The notes beneath the pieces were generated by a model that was given only the letters and a program-made list of their open reading frames with translations, ran no database searches and had not been told where the DNA came from. This document shows positions 44,818-53,037 of a stretch of 64,000 bases of DNA, piece by piece. Made by a program: the position numbers and the translations under genes. How positions within the stretch are numbered: the stretch's first letter is position 1; each line of letters opens with the position of its first letter. The DNA is from an uncultured Bacteroidales bacterium (GTDB lineage: Bacteria; Bacteroidota; Bacteroidia; Bacteroidales; Muribaculaceae), in assembly GCA_902781045.1 (NCBI GenBank), contig CACZHT010000004.1, forward strand, positions 1-64,000. The letters are read 5' to 3'.

Positions 44818-44940
44818 CAACAAACAATTGAATTGCGCCGTTCTTGCCCCCAAAAAACAGCCACTAATCCCACTTTTTTTACCCATTTTAACCCTTTGCG
44901 TCAATTTGCGCAAAATAAAAGTGAAATAAAACTTAAATTA

Positions 44941-44972
44941 TTTGTGTGGTTGGGGATTTCTTTGTAATTTCG
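44941..44972 (+). promoter_or_regulatory. Putative promoter of the iorA operon
   Basis: TTTG (44941-44944) and TAATTTCG (44965-44972) are 20 bp apart. The -7 box differs from TAnnTTTG in one base. The leader is about 52 nt. The about 120 bp between this and the mut promoter is AT-rich and shows nothing further. Confidence 0.5.
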
Positions 44973-45031
44973 TTGCGCTTAAACAAAAGTGTCCGTTAAA
45001 ATAGGATAATTAGAAACATAAACCAAATACA

Positions 45032-46639
45032 ATGAAAAAAAATCTTCTGCTGGGAGATGAGGCTCTGGCTCTGGGTGCGCTGCACGCCGGGCTGTCGGGC
45101 GTGTATGCCTATCCGGGAACCCCGTCGACCGAAATCACTGAGTTTATCCAAACCAACGCGCTGGCACGCGAACGCGGCGTGCACAGCGACTGGAGTGCCA
45201 ACGAGAAGACCGCGATGGAGACCGCGCTGGGCGCGTCCTATAGCGGCAAGCGTGCGCTGGTGTGTATGAAACACGTGGGCATGAATGTCTGCGCCGACGC
45301 CTTTGTCAACTCGGCCATGACCGGCGCCAACGGTGGCCTGGTGGTCACGGCATGCGATGACCCCTCGATGCACTCGTCGCAGAACGAGCAGGACTCGCGC
45401 TTCTATGCCGAGTTTGCCATGATGCCATGCTTCGAGCCGGCCTCGCAGCAAGAGACCTACACCATGATTCAAGCTGCCTACGACTTCAGTGAGAAGCATC
45501 GCATCCCGGTGCTGATGCGCCTGACCACACGCATGGCTCACAGCCGCGCCGTGGTCGAGGTGGGCGAGCCGCGCGAACAGAACGAGATTCACTTCCCCGA
45601 GAATCCCCGCCAGTGGGTGCTGCTGCCGGCCAATGCCCGTGTGCGCAACGAGCAGCTCATCAAGGACTATGCCACCTTCGAGCAGGAGTCGGAGACAATG
45701 GGCTTCAACCGATACATCGACGGCAAGGACCACTCGGTGGGTGTCATCGCCTGTGGCATCGCCTATAACTACCTGATGGAGCAGTATCCAGACGGATGCC
45801 CGTTCCCCGTGCTCAAGGTGCAGCAATACCCGCTGCCCACGGCGATGATTCGTCGCATGGCCAGCGAGTGCCAGCGCATCATCGTCATGGAGGAGGGGCA
45901 GCCACTGGTCGAGAAGCGACTGGTGGGACTGCTGCCCACACCGGTACAGGTCAGTGGCCGCCTGGACGGCACGCTGCCGCGCACCGGCGAGCTCACGCCC
46001 GACTGCGTGCGTGCCGCCATGGGGCTGCCACAGCTGCCCACCAAGGCCGCCTCGCAGGTCACCGTGCCGCGTCCGCCGGCACTGTGCCAGGGGTGTGGTC
46101 ACCGCGACTTCTACACCGCTTTGAATAATGTCATCCACACCTATCCCACAGCACGCGTGTTCAGCGACATCGGTTGCTACACCCTGGGCTGGCTGGCTCC
46201 GTTCCACGCCTTCCACACCTGTGTTGAGATGGGTTCGTCGTTCACCATGGCACTGGGCGCAGCCATCTCGGGGGTACATCCGTCAGTGGCAGTGATTGGC
46301 GACTCGACCTTCACCCACAGTGGCATGACCGGCTTGCTTGATGCCGTCAATGCCAAGGCCCAGGTGACGCTGTGCATCAGCGACAACCTGACCACGGGCA
46401 TGACTGGCGGTCAGGACAGTGCCGGCACAGGCCGACTGGAGAGCATCTGCAAGGGTATCGGTGTCGAGCCCGAGCATGTGCGTGTCATCGTGCCCCTGCC
46501 CAAGAACTACGAGGAGATGGAGCGCGTCATCCGCGAGGAGATTGAGTACAAGGGCGTGTCGGTGATCATCGCCCGCCGCGAGTGCATACAGACGCTCAAG
46601 CGCCATGCAGCCGCTGCGGCAAAGAAAGGAGTTAAGTAG
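45032..46639 (+). CDS. iorA: Indolepyruvate ferredoxin oxidoreductase alpha subunit (no ferredoxin domain)
   Basis: With IorB it oxidatively decarboxylates aryl- or branched 2-oxoacids to acyl-CoA using CoA, TPP and ferredoxin. The 535-residue chain has the pyrimidine-binding domain (GVYAYPGTPSTEITEF, VHSDWSANEKTAMETALGAS) and the TPP/Mg domain (SDIGCYTLG, IGDSTFTHSG). The CPGCPHR-type motif is LCQGCGHRDF. Compared with typical IorA (about 600-650 residues) it stops where the C-terminal [4Fe-4S] ferredoxin domain would begin. First gene of a four-gene operon. iorB starts 31 bp downstream, after a short-unit repeat. Confidence 0.92.
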   Translation: MKKNLLLGDEALALGALHAGLSGVYAYPGTPSTEITEFIQTNALARERGVHSDWSANEKTAMETALGASYSGKRALVCMKHVGMNVCADAFVNSAMTGANGGLVVTACDDPSMHSSQNEQDSRFYAEFAMMPCFEPASQQETYTMIQAAYDFSEKHRIPVLMRLTTRMAHSRAVVEVGEPREQNEIHFPENPRQWVLLPANARVRNEQLIKDYATFEQESETMGFNRYIDGKDHSVGVIACGIAYNYLMEQYPDGCPFPVLKVQQYPLPTAMIRRMASECQRIIVMEEGQPLVEKRLVGLLPTPVQVSGRLDGTLPRTGELTPDCVRAAMGLPQLPTKAASQVTVPRPPALCQGCGHRDFYTALNNVIHTYPTARVFSDIGCYTLGWLAPFHAFHTCVEMGSSFTMALGAAISGVHPSVAVIGDSTFTHSGMTGLLDAVNAKAQVTLCISDNLTTGMTGGQDSAGTGRLESICKGIGVEPEHVRVIVPLPKNYEEMERVIREEIEYKGVSVIIARRECIQTLKRHAAAAAKKGVK

Positions 46640-46668
46640 TCAAGGAGTTAAAGAAGTCAAGAATAACG
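46630..46668. repeat. AGTTAAG/AGTCAAG microrepeat between iorA and iorB
   Basis: The last codons of iorA and the gap contain AGTTAAG-TAGTCAAGG-AGTTAAAGA-AGTCAAGA, two rounds of an about 16-bp unit. Similar in style to the other intergenic tracts. Confidence 0.6.
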
Positions 46669-46670
46669 TC

Positions 46671-47249
46671 ATGAAACAAGATATCATTCTGTGCGGTGTG
46701 GGTGGACAAGGCATCCTCTCCATCGCCACCATCATCGGTTGGGCCGCCCTGGACCAGAACCTGCAACTCAAGCAGGCCGAGGTGCACGGCATGAGCCAGC
46801 GCGGCGGTGACGTGCAGTCAAACCTGCGTGTGAGCGACACCACTATCAACAGCGACCTTATACCCAAAGGCGCGTGCGACCTCATCATCTCGCTCGAGCC
46901 CATGGAGGCATTGCGCTATGTGCCTTATCTGGCTCCGGGCGGCTGGATCATCACCAACACCCAGCCCTTTGTCAACATCCCCAACTATCCCGAGATGGAT
47001 GCAGTCAATGCCGACCTCGACCGCGTGGGCAACGTCATCCGCCTCGACGTCGATGCGCTGGCCAAAGAGGTCAACTCGCCGCGCAGCGCCAACATGGTGC
47101 TGCTTGGTGCTGCCGCATCTGTGCTGCAAATGCTCACCCCCGAGTTGCTCGAGGACGGCATCAAGCACGTGTTTGCACGCAAGGGCGAGGCGATTGTTGA
47201 CACCAACATCGCCGCTTTCCGTGCAGGTCTGGCCGCAGCTCGCAAGTAG
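46671..47249 (+). CDS. iorB: Indolepyruvate ferredoxin oxidoreductase beta subunit
   Basis: A 192-residue gamma-type domain that binds the CoA portion and completes the 2-oxoacid oxidoreductase. The start IILCGVGGQGILSIATIIGWAA and the motif EVHGMSQRGGDVQSNLRV are the family hallmarks. Start at 46671; a longer frame back to 46605 would overlap iorA. It is followed by the aminotransferase across an 84-bp gap with a hairpin. Confidence 0.94.
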   Translation: MKQDIILCGVGGQGILSIATIIGWAALDQNLQLKQAEVHGMSQRGGDVQSNLRVSDTTINSDLIPKGACDLIISLEPMEALRYVPYLAPGGWIITNTQPFVNIPNYPEMDAVNADLDRVGNVIRLDVDALAKEVNSPRSANMVLLGAAASVLQMLTPELLEDGIKHVFARKGEAIVDTNIAAFRAGLAAARK

Positions 47250-47264
47250 TTTATTCCTTCAAAT

Positions 47265-47309
47265 CTCAGAGTTCCCGGAGCCTTCAGAGTTCTCCGGGAA
47301 CTCCGAGAG
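47265..47309. repeat. Inverted short-unit repeat between iorB and the aminotransferase gene
   Basis: GTTCCCGGAG (47271-47280) and CTCCGGGAAC (47292-47301) make a 10-bp hairpin. The flanking CTCAGA and CTCCGAG units extend it and echo the CTCGGAA tract at 13534. It lacks a T-run, so it more likely lowers downstream expression than ends transcription. Confidence 0.65.
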
Positions 47310-47332
47310 ATACCACAATTAACCATACAGAC

Positions 47333-48643
47333 ATGAACCTACCAGTTAAACAACAAGTTTTAAGTGACATCCTGCGTGAGATGGACATCGCCGATATCTC
47401 GCGCACCACCATACGCCAGGGTGTGGCTGTCGCCAATGCCCTGGAACGAGTCTCGGGCGAGAAGTTTGTGCACCTTGAGATTGGTGTGCCGGGGCTGCCC
47501 GCATGCCAGATTGGCATTGATGCACAGAAGGCTGCCCTCGACCGTGGTGTGGCGGCCATCTATCCCGCCATCGGCGGCATTCCCGAGCTCAAGCAGAACG
47601 CGTCACGCTTCATCAAGGCGTTTGTCGACCAGGACATCCCCGGCGAGTGCATCGTGCCCACAGTGGGGTCAATGCAGGGCTGCAACAACCTCATCATTGA
47701 GTGCTCGCAGATGCAGCCCGGCAAGGACACCATTCTCTATGTCAACCCGGGCTTTGCCCCACACATGCTGCAGGCCAAAATTGCCGGGGCGCGGATTGAG
47801 GCTTTTGACATCTACAACTACCGTGCCGACAAGCTGCGCGACAAGCTCGAGAGCTATATGAGCAAGGGCAACATCGCTGCCATGGTTTACAGCAATCCCA
47901 ACAATCCCGCCTGGGTGTGCCTGACTGATGATGAGCTCAAGACCATCGGCGAGCTGGCCACAAAATATGACGTGGTGGTGCTCGAGGACATGGCCTACAT
48001 GTGCATGGACTTCCGCAGCGACAAGTCGCACCCCTACCAGGCACCGTTCCAGCCCACTGTGGCTCGCTATACCGACAACTTTGTGATGATGATGTCGGGG
48101 TCAAAGATTTTCAGCTATGCCGGCGAGCGCATCGCCCTGGTGGCCTTCTCGCCCAAGCTCTATCACCGCGACTATCCGCACTTGCGTGAGCGCTATGGCA
48201 TGGGGCGCATGGGCGATAACTTCGTGCTGACCTACCTCTATGCCGCCTCGTCGGGCACGTCACACTCGGCACAGTGCGCCCTGGCAGCCATGCTGGGAGC
48301 CGCAGCCGACGGCTATGACTTTGTCCACGACCTGCACGAGTATGAGAAGCGCGCACATCAGTCCAAGGAAATCTTCCTGCGCCATGGGTTTGACATTGTC
48401 TACGACAAGGACTTGGACCAGGCGGTGGCCGACGGATTCTTCTACACTGTGGGCTACCATGGCATGGACTGCGAGCGTCTGCTCTCGTTGTTGATGCGCT
48501 GCGGCATTGCCGCCATCACGCTCAACACCACGGGCAGTGAGCAGCCGGGCGCGCGCATCAGCGTGTCGGCACTCAAGACGCAGGAACTGATGCAGCAGCT
48601 CGACGAGCGCCTGGCCATGTTTGAGCAGCTCGCCGCCGAGTAA
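47333..48643 (+). CDS. PLP-dependent class I/II aminotransferase
   Basis: A 436-residue fold-type I aminotransferase. It has EIGVPGLPACQIGIDAQKAAL near residue 44, the aspartate/asparagine region NPNNPAWVCLTDDELK (about residue 185) and the PLP-lysine segment MSGSKIFSYAGERIALVAF (about residue 255). Placed between IorAB and a CoA-transferase, it is the likely source of the 2-oxoacids for IorAB, probably from aromatic or branched-chain amino acids. The exact substrate cannot be read from sequence. Confidence 0.92.
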   Translation: MNLPVKQQVLSDILREMDIADISRTTIRQGVAVANALERVSGEKFVHLEIGVPGLPACQIGIDAQKAALDRGVAAIYPAIGGIPELKQNASRFIKAFVDQDIPGECIVPTVGSMQGCNNLIIECSQMQPGKDTILYVNPGFAPHMLQAKIAGARIEAFDIYNYRADKLRDKLESYMSKGNIAAMVYSNPNNPAWVCLTDDELKTIGELATKYDVVVLEDMAYMCMDFRSDKSHPYQAPFQPTVARYTDNFVMMMSGSKIFSYAGERIALVAFSPKLYHRDYPHLRERYGMGRMGDNFVLTYLYAASSGTSHSAQCALAAMLGAAADGYDFVHDLHEYEKRAHQSKEIFLRHGFDIVYDKDLDQAVADGFFYTVGYHGMDCERLLSLLMRCGIAAITLNTTGSEQPGARISVSALKTQELMQQLDERLAMFEQLAAE

Positions 48644-48650
48644 ACAGCGA

Positions 48651-48689
48651 ATAATCACTAATCACTCATCACTAATCACTCATCACTGA
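48651..48689. repeat. 14-bp ATCACTAATCACTC tandem repeat
   Basis: About two and a half copies of a 14-bp unit fill the 48-bp gap before the CoA-transferase start. They may be part of the leader. Confidence 0.75.
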
Positions 48690-48691
48690 AT

Positions 48692-49984
48692 ATGAATTAC
48701 ATGACCGCCGACGAGGCCATGCAACTTGTCCACTCGGGCGACTCTATCTACATCCAGGGCAGTACGTCCATTCCGCTGGTGCTGGAGGAGGCACTGGCTC
48801 GGCGTGGACACGAGCTCAAGGGGGTGACCATCTACTCGGCATTCAATGTGGGTAGGGGAGAGGCACCTTTCTGCAAGCCTGAATATAAGGACGCCTTCTG
48901 GACCAACAGTCTTTTTCTCTGTGCCGACCAGCGCAAGTGGGTGGCGCAGGGCTATGGCACAATGACCCCGGCTTTCCTGGGAGAGATTCCTTTCTTGTTC
49001 CGCAGCCGCCAGCTGCCTCTGGACATCGCCTTCATCAACTGTTCGCCTCCCGACGAGGACGGCTATTGCAGCTATGGCATGAGTGCCGACCTGGCTGTGT
49101 CGGCCGTCGAGTGCAGCAAGATTATCATTGCCGAAATCAACAAGAGCATGCCTTATCTGTGTGGAGGGGCACGCATCCACGAGTCGCAAATCACTGCTGC
49201 TGTCGAGTGCGATGACCCGCCACTGGCACTGGAGTTCGGTGCGCCGACACCCATCGAGGCCGCCATTGGTGCCCATATTGCCGCCGAGATTCCCGACGGG
49301 GCAACGCTCCAGATTGGGGTCGGGGGCATCCCCAATGCCGTGCTTAACGGCATCAAGAACCACCAGCACCTGGGGCTGCACACCGAGGCAATGACCGATG
49401 GTGTGGTGCGCCTGATTGAAGAGGGTGTGATCGACAACTCACAGAAGGTGGTCAAGCCGGGTGTGAGTGTGGCTAGTCTGGCACTGGGCAGCCAGCACAT
49501 GTATGACTTCCTCAATTACAACAAGGCTGTGGAGTTCTATGACGTGGCGTGGACCAACGACCCGCAAATCATCCGCCAGAACCCCAAGGTCATTGCCATC
49601 AACAGTGCCATTGAGGTCGACATCACCGGACAGGTGTGCGCCGACAGCATCGGCACCACCATCTTCTCGAGTGTGGGCGGGCAGCACGACTTCATGTATG
49701 GCGGCGCGCTGAGCGAGGGCGGTAAGACCTTCATCGCGCTGCCGTCGCGCACCGGAAAGGGCAAGGCAAAGATTGTGCCGACATTGACACCGGGTGCCGG
49801 TGTGGTCACCACACGCTTCCAGACACAGTTTGTTGTCACCGAGCATGGCATCGTCTATCTGCGCAACAAGAGCTTGGCCGAGCGAGCAAAGGCCATGATC
49901 TCGATTGCTCACCCCGACGACCGCGAGGCACTGGAGCGGGCTGCTTGCGAGCGCTTCGGCTACAGCTTCCTGCGCCTGAAGTAA
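48692..49984 (+). CDS. Acetyl-CoA hydrolase/CoA-transferase family enzyme
   Basis: A 430-residue class I-like CoA-transferase (4-hydroxybutyrate/acetate CoA-transferase type, Cat1 group). The family layout is GDSIYIQGSTSIPLVLEEAL at the N-terminus, GDG-like ATLQIGVGGIPNAVL, then the active-site glutamate in LGLHTEAMTDGVV at about residue 232. The C-terminal block is VGGQHDFMYGGALSEGGKTFIALPSRT. It probably transfers CoA from the acyl-CoA made by IorAB to acetate or succinate, releasing the acid and conserving the thioester energy. Last gene of the operon, with a bidirectional terminator. Confidence 0.92.
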   Translation: MNYMTADEAMQLVHSGDSIYIQGSTSIPLVLEEALARRGHELKGVTIYSAFNVGRGEAPFCKPEYKDAFWTNSLFLCADQRKWVAQGYGTMTPAFLGEIPFLFRSRQLPLDIAFINCSPPDEDGYCSYGMSADLAVSAVECSKIIIAEINKSMPYLCGGARIHESQITAAVECDDPPLALEFGAPTPIEAAIGAHIAAEIPDGATLQIGVGGIPNAVLNGIKNHQHLGLHTEAMTDGVVRLIEEGVIDNSQKVVKPGVSVASLALGSQHMYDFLNYNKAVEFYDVAWTNDPQIIRQNPKVIAINSAIEVDITGQVCADSIGTTIFSSVGGQHDFMYGGALSEGGKTFIALPSRTGKGKAKIVPTLTPGAGVVTTRFQTQFVVTEHGIVYLRNKSLAERAKAMISIAHPDDREALERAACERFGYSFLRLK

Positions 49985-50005
49985 GAGCTTGGCATTGCGC
50001 CTAAC

Positions 50006-50054
50006 AAAAGTCAATCCCCGGCAACGCATTGCGCGTGACCGGGGATTGACTTTT
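50006..50054. terminator. Bidirectional terminator
   Basis: Arms AAAAGTCAATCCCCGG (50006-50021) and its complement (50039-50054) form a 16-bp stem, with a smaller inner pairing GCGC/GCGC. T-runs are present on both strands, so it serves the CoA-transferase and the convergent ABC permease gene. Confidence 0.88.
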
Positions 50055-50077
50055 TGCCATAATCGGATTCTCAATAC

Positions 50078-51331
50078 TCACTCAAATCGCATGGTGGCAG
50101 TCGGGCGGATGGTACTGACGATGAAGCTGGGACCCAGCAGTGTCAGGTAGGACACGACGATGAAGCCCAGATTGAGCAGCAGCCACGCAGTGAGCGACAG
50201 GTTGATGGGAACGTAGGGCATATAGTAGGCACTGGGGTCTAGTTTGACCACATGCAGCCACTTCTGCAACATCGCCAGTCCCACTCCGATGACATTGCCC
50301 CACAGCAAGGCCTTGAAGATGAGCTTGCCTGTGAGGTAGATGAAGATGTTGCGTATGCCGCTGCCGGTGGCGCCCAGGGCCTTGAGCATGCCAATCATGC
50401 GGATGCGCTCCAGCACAATCATCAGCATGGCCGCAATCAGCGTGAACCCCGACACAATGGCCATCAGCACCAGGATGATGACCACATTCATGTCAAGCAT
50501 CTGTAGCCAGGCAAAGAACGACACGTTGTTGCGGTGGGTGTTGGTCACACTGTGCAGGGTGTTGTTGCCGGTGGCGATGGTGTTGCGTGCCAGCAGTGAA
50601 TAGAGGATATAGGCATCATTGTCGACATGGCTCACGTCCTTGACATTGACACCCACATAGTGGCCCACGTCGGCAGGCCAGTCGTTGACACCTTGCACTT
50701 GACGTATGTTGCCCACGATGATAGACTTGTCGAAACTCTCGAAGTCGTTGTTGACGATGCCCACAATGTGCACGTTGCGCACTTTGACTTTCTGCAATAT
50801 AAAATAGGTGTAGACGTGGTCACCCACCTTGAGGCGCAGTTTGTCGGCCAGTTCGCGCGAGATGAGCACCTCGCCGGCATCGGCGCTGTCGGCAATCACC
50901 GGCACACGACCAGCGATTAGATTGCCCTCAAGATAATTCCAGTCATAGCCATCGTCCACACCACGATAGACGATGCCCTCAAAGTCGGTGTCGGTCTTGA
51001 GGATAGCGGGCTGGTCGGCGATGAGGCTCATGCTGACCACCTCGCTGGCAAAGGCTGTGTCGGCCATGATGGCACGATAGACGGGCAGCGAGGTGATGGT
51101 CGAATAGTTGTCATCGATGCCGATGGCGGCATTTGACACCTTGAGGTGGGCATCCAACTGATAGATTTTGCCCGAAATCTCCTGCTTGAATCCCAGCACC
51201 ACGGCTACCGACAGAATCATCACCACGATGGCCAGCACAATGCCCGCTAGAGCCACATTCAGGCTCGGGGTGGCATGTCGCGTGTCACCTGCCAGCTTCA
51301 GCCGCCGTGCTATGAAGAGTGAGTAGTTCAT
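50078..51331 (-). CDS. FtsX-like ABC transporter permease (LolE/MacB-type)
   Basis: A 417-residue inner-membrane permease. It has one N-terminal helix (about 25-50), a large periplasmic domain (about 55-260) and three C-terminal helices in the FtsX domain (MLMIVLERIRMIGMLKALGATGSGIRNIFI). This is the topology of lipoprotein-releasing LolC/E or MacB permeases. No ATPase gene is adjacent. The ATG at 51331 is used; a TTG 12 bp upstream lies inside the -7 box. Confidence 0.88.
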   Translation of the reverse strand: MNYSLFIARRLKLAGDTRHATPSLNVALAGIVLAIVVMILSVAVVLGFKQEISGKIYQLDAHLKVSNAAIGIDDNYSTITSLPVYRAIMADTAFASEVVSMSLIADQPAILKTDTDFEGIVYRGVDDGYDWNYLEGNLIAGRVPVIADSADAGEVLISRELADKLRLKVGDHVYTYFILQKVKVRNVHIVGIVNNDFESFDKSIIVGNIRQVQGVNDWPADVGHYVGVNVKDVSHVDNDAYILYSLLARNTIATGNNTLHSVTNTHRNNVSFFAWLQMLDMNVVIILVLMAIVSGFTLIAAMLMIVLERIRMIGMLKALGATGSGIRNIFIYLTGKLIFKALLWGNVIGVGLAMLQKWLHVVKLDPSAYYMPYVPINLSLTAWLLLNLGFIVVSYLTLLGPSFIVSTIRPTATMRFE

Positions 51332-51340
51332 AAAACGGTG

Positions 51341-51348
51341 CAAAATTA
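51341..51348 (-). promoter_or_regulatory. Promoter -7 box for the ABC permease gene
   Basis: On the minus strand TAATTTTG is a consensus -7 box, 10 bp before the ATG, giving a very short leader. Confidence 0.55.
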
Positions 51349-51400
51349 CAAAATTTCGTCTAAATTGTGCCCAATCGCGCGAGATTTAAAAAGAAATTAC

Positions 51401-51408
51401 TAATTTTG
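51401..51408 (+). promoter_or_regulatory. Promoter -7 box for the Yip1 gene
   Basis: TAATTTTG fits the consensus and is divergent from the permease promoter 53 bp away. The leader is about 110 nt. Nothing else was recognised in it. Confidence 0.5.
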
Positions 51409-51521
51409 CACGCTCAAACGCGAAGCATCAGGCGAGAAGCAATGGACAAGACACCCTCGGCAGAGTGCTTGTCAGTGTATTTCGAGACATAGTCTCGGAA
51501 AAGCTCGCAACACGCAAAACG

Positions 51522-52070
51522 ATGGACATAGTCAAGAACATATTGGTGCTGATTGCCTCGCCCCGTGTGGGGTGGGAAGACATCAACGCGGGTGGCATTG
51601 CCACCAGCCGTGTGTTGCGTGTGGCGTTCTATCCCCTGTTGGCACTGCTGGCCATCACCACATTTGTGCCCATGTTCTACGACAAGACCATCACCCTGTC
51701 GATGTCGCTGATGATGGCCATCATCAATTTCTCGAGCTACTTCTTCAGCTATCACATCGTGTGCTATCTGCTGGGAGGCTTCTATCCACAACTGGTCAAG
51801 ACACGTGGAGCGACGGCGCGACTGCATGAGTTGGTGCTCTACAGCCTCATCTATCTGGTGCTGCTGGCCATCATTGCCAATGTGCTGCCCATCAATTTCA
51901 CCCCCATTTTCTTCATGATGACCTATCTGGTGTGGATTGTCTACCGCGGAACGCAATACATGGGGTTGGACAAGCCCCGGGAACCGCGTTTCTTGATTGC
52001 AACATCGGCGTTGCTGCTGCTCACCCCTTTTGTCATCCAGCAGCTGCTGAACATGCTCATTGTCAAATAA
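51522..52070 (+). CDS. Yip1 domain membrane protein
   Basis: A 182-residue inner-membrane protein with five predicted helices (about 33-52, 58-80, 105-128, 130-150, 160-180). The Yip1 signature ILIASPRVGWEDI is at the N-terminus. Function is unknown in bacteria. The ATG at 51522 is preferred to an upstream non-ATG start. smpB follows 15 bp later. Confidence 0.82.
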   Translation: MDIVKNILVLIASPRVGWEDINAGGIATSRVLRVAFYPLLALLAITTFVPMFYDKTITLSMSLMMAIINFSSYFFSYHIVCYLLGGFYPQLVKTRGATARLHELVLYSLIYLVLLAIIANVLPINFTPIFFMMTYLVWIVYRGTQYMGLDKPREPRFLIATSALLLLTPFVIQQLLNMLIVK

Positions 52071-52085
52071 TTGAATCTCATCGTA

Positions 52086-52553
52086 ATGGCACAGAACACC
52101 AAACAGCATAACAACATCAACATCAAGAACCGCAAGGCGACATTCGACTACGAGATTCTTGAGACATTCACTGCCGGCATTGTGCTCACAGGCACCGAAA
52201 TCAAGTCGCTGCGACTGGGAAAGGCTGGCCTGACCGACACCTATTGCATGGTCGAGAACCGCGAGCTATGGGTCAAGAACATGTACATTGCCGAGTACTC
52301 CTATGGGTCGTACAACAACCACACCACCCACCGCGACCGCAAGCTGCTGCTCACACGCAAGGAAATCAACCGCATTGCCAAGTCGGCCGAGCAGCCTGGC
52401 TACTCGGTTGTGCCCTTGCGCATCTTCATCAATGAGCGAGGGCTGGCCAAGATGGTCATCGCTGTTGCTAGGGGCAAGAAACTCTATGACAAGCGACAGA
52501 CCATCAAGGAGCGAGAGGACAAACGCAATCTGGACCGTCTGTTCAAACGATAG
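52086..52553 (+). CDS. smpB: SsrA-binding protein SmpB
   Basis: Binds tmRNA and rescues stalled ribosomes. The 155-residue protein has [40 protein letters not shown] and the basic C-terminal tail [27 protein letters not shown] at 52086. The gene for tmRNA itself is not in the window. Confidence 0.97.
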   Translation: MAQNTKQHNNINIKNRKATFDYEILETFTAGIVLTGTEIKSLRLGKAGLTDTYCMVENRELWVKNMYIAEYSYGSYNNHTTHRDRKLLLTRKEINRIAKSAEQPGYSVVPLRIFINERGLAKMVIAVARGKKLYDKRQTIKEREDKRNLDRLFKR

Positions 52554-52569
52554 ACAAAGAATAAAAAAC

Positions 52570-52600
52570 TTGACGGGTAATCAAAAAATGATTACCTTTG
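52570..52600 (+). promoter_or_regulatory. Promoter with overlapping palindrome
   Basis: TTG (52570-52572) and TACCTTTG (52593-52600) are 20 bp apart, an ideal Bacteroidota promoter. The spacer holds a perfect palindrome GGTAATCA/TGATTACC (52576-52583 and 52589-52596) whose right arm covers half the -7 box, a good operator candidate. Confidence 0.7.
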
Positions 52601-52658
52601 TGGCATTATTGGCGCAATGGTGCGCCACCCAACGAACAAACCATTAATTGTCAACACT

Positions 52659-53033
52659 ATGGATGAGACATTGAAGAAAAAATTGCAGAAGGATCCAAAT
52701 GGGCTGGAGACCTATGAGTACATCGCCAACCACATCGCTGCGGTCGATGACATCATGGGCGAGCTGGTCGAGAACATTATCGAGGTCGACCGGTCGGGAC
52801 AATTTGTGGTGAGCACTGCACGATATCTGCACGCCATCGACAAGGCTAAATACTCGCAGGACATCGACCGGCTCATCAAGGCGGCCATCATCAAGGATCG
52901 CGACCGTGCCTATCTGGGCGACCTGGCTGCAAGCATCTGGGGCAATGACTATAAGGATCATGCCCAGGAGCTGATAGAGCACGACGACAACTTCAGGCGC
53001 ATCTACAAACGACTATTTCCAACTAGCATCTGA
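52659..53033 (+). CDS. Conserved-looking small cytoplasmic protein of unknown function
   Basis: A 124-residue, mostly helical, acidic/basic mixed protein (MDETLKKKLQKDPNGLETYEYIANHIAAVDDIM...). It has no signal, membrane segment or enzyme motif I recognise. It sits 4 bp before the cyclophilin gene and just after its own strong promoter, so it heads an operon with the cyclophilin and M16 protease genes. It could serve in stress or secretion, but nothing in the sequence shows it. Confidence 0.65.
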   Translation: MDETLKKKLQKDPNGLETYEYIANHIAAVDDIMGELVENIIEVDRSGQFVVSTARYLHAIDKAKYSQDIDRLIKAAIIKDRDRAYLGDLAASIWGNDYKDHAQELIEHDDNFRRIYKRLFPTSI

Positions 53034-53037
53034 AATT

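Noticed and set aside
44726..44827. Longer MutA N-terminus
   Set aside because: Begins with a non-ATG codon upstream of and across the promoter box; the family starts near MAENRKRLF.
44820..44940. Cobalamin riboswitch upstream of the mut operon
   Set aside because: I could not find the B12-box pattern by eye and the predicted leader is too short; a covariance-model search would decide.
44996..46279. 427-codon frame antisense to iorA
   Set aside because: Low-complexity His/Gly/Arg-rich product with no domain; iorA is unambiguous.
50006..50054. Insertion-sequence end
   Set aside because: The palindrome with T-runs on both sides is a standard bidirectional terminator between convergent genes.
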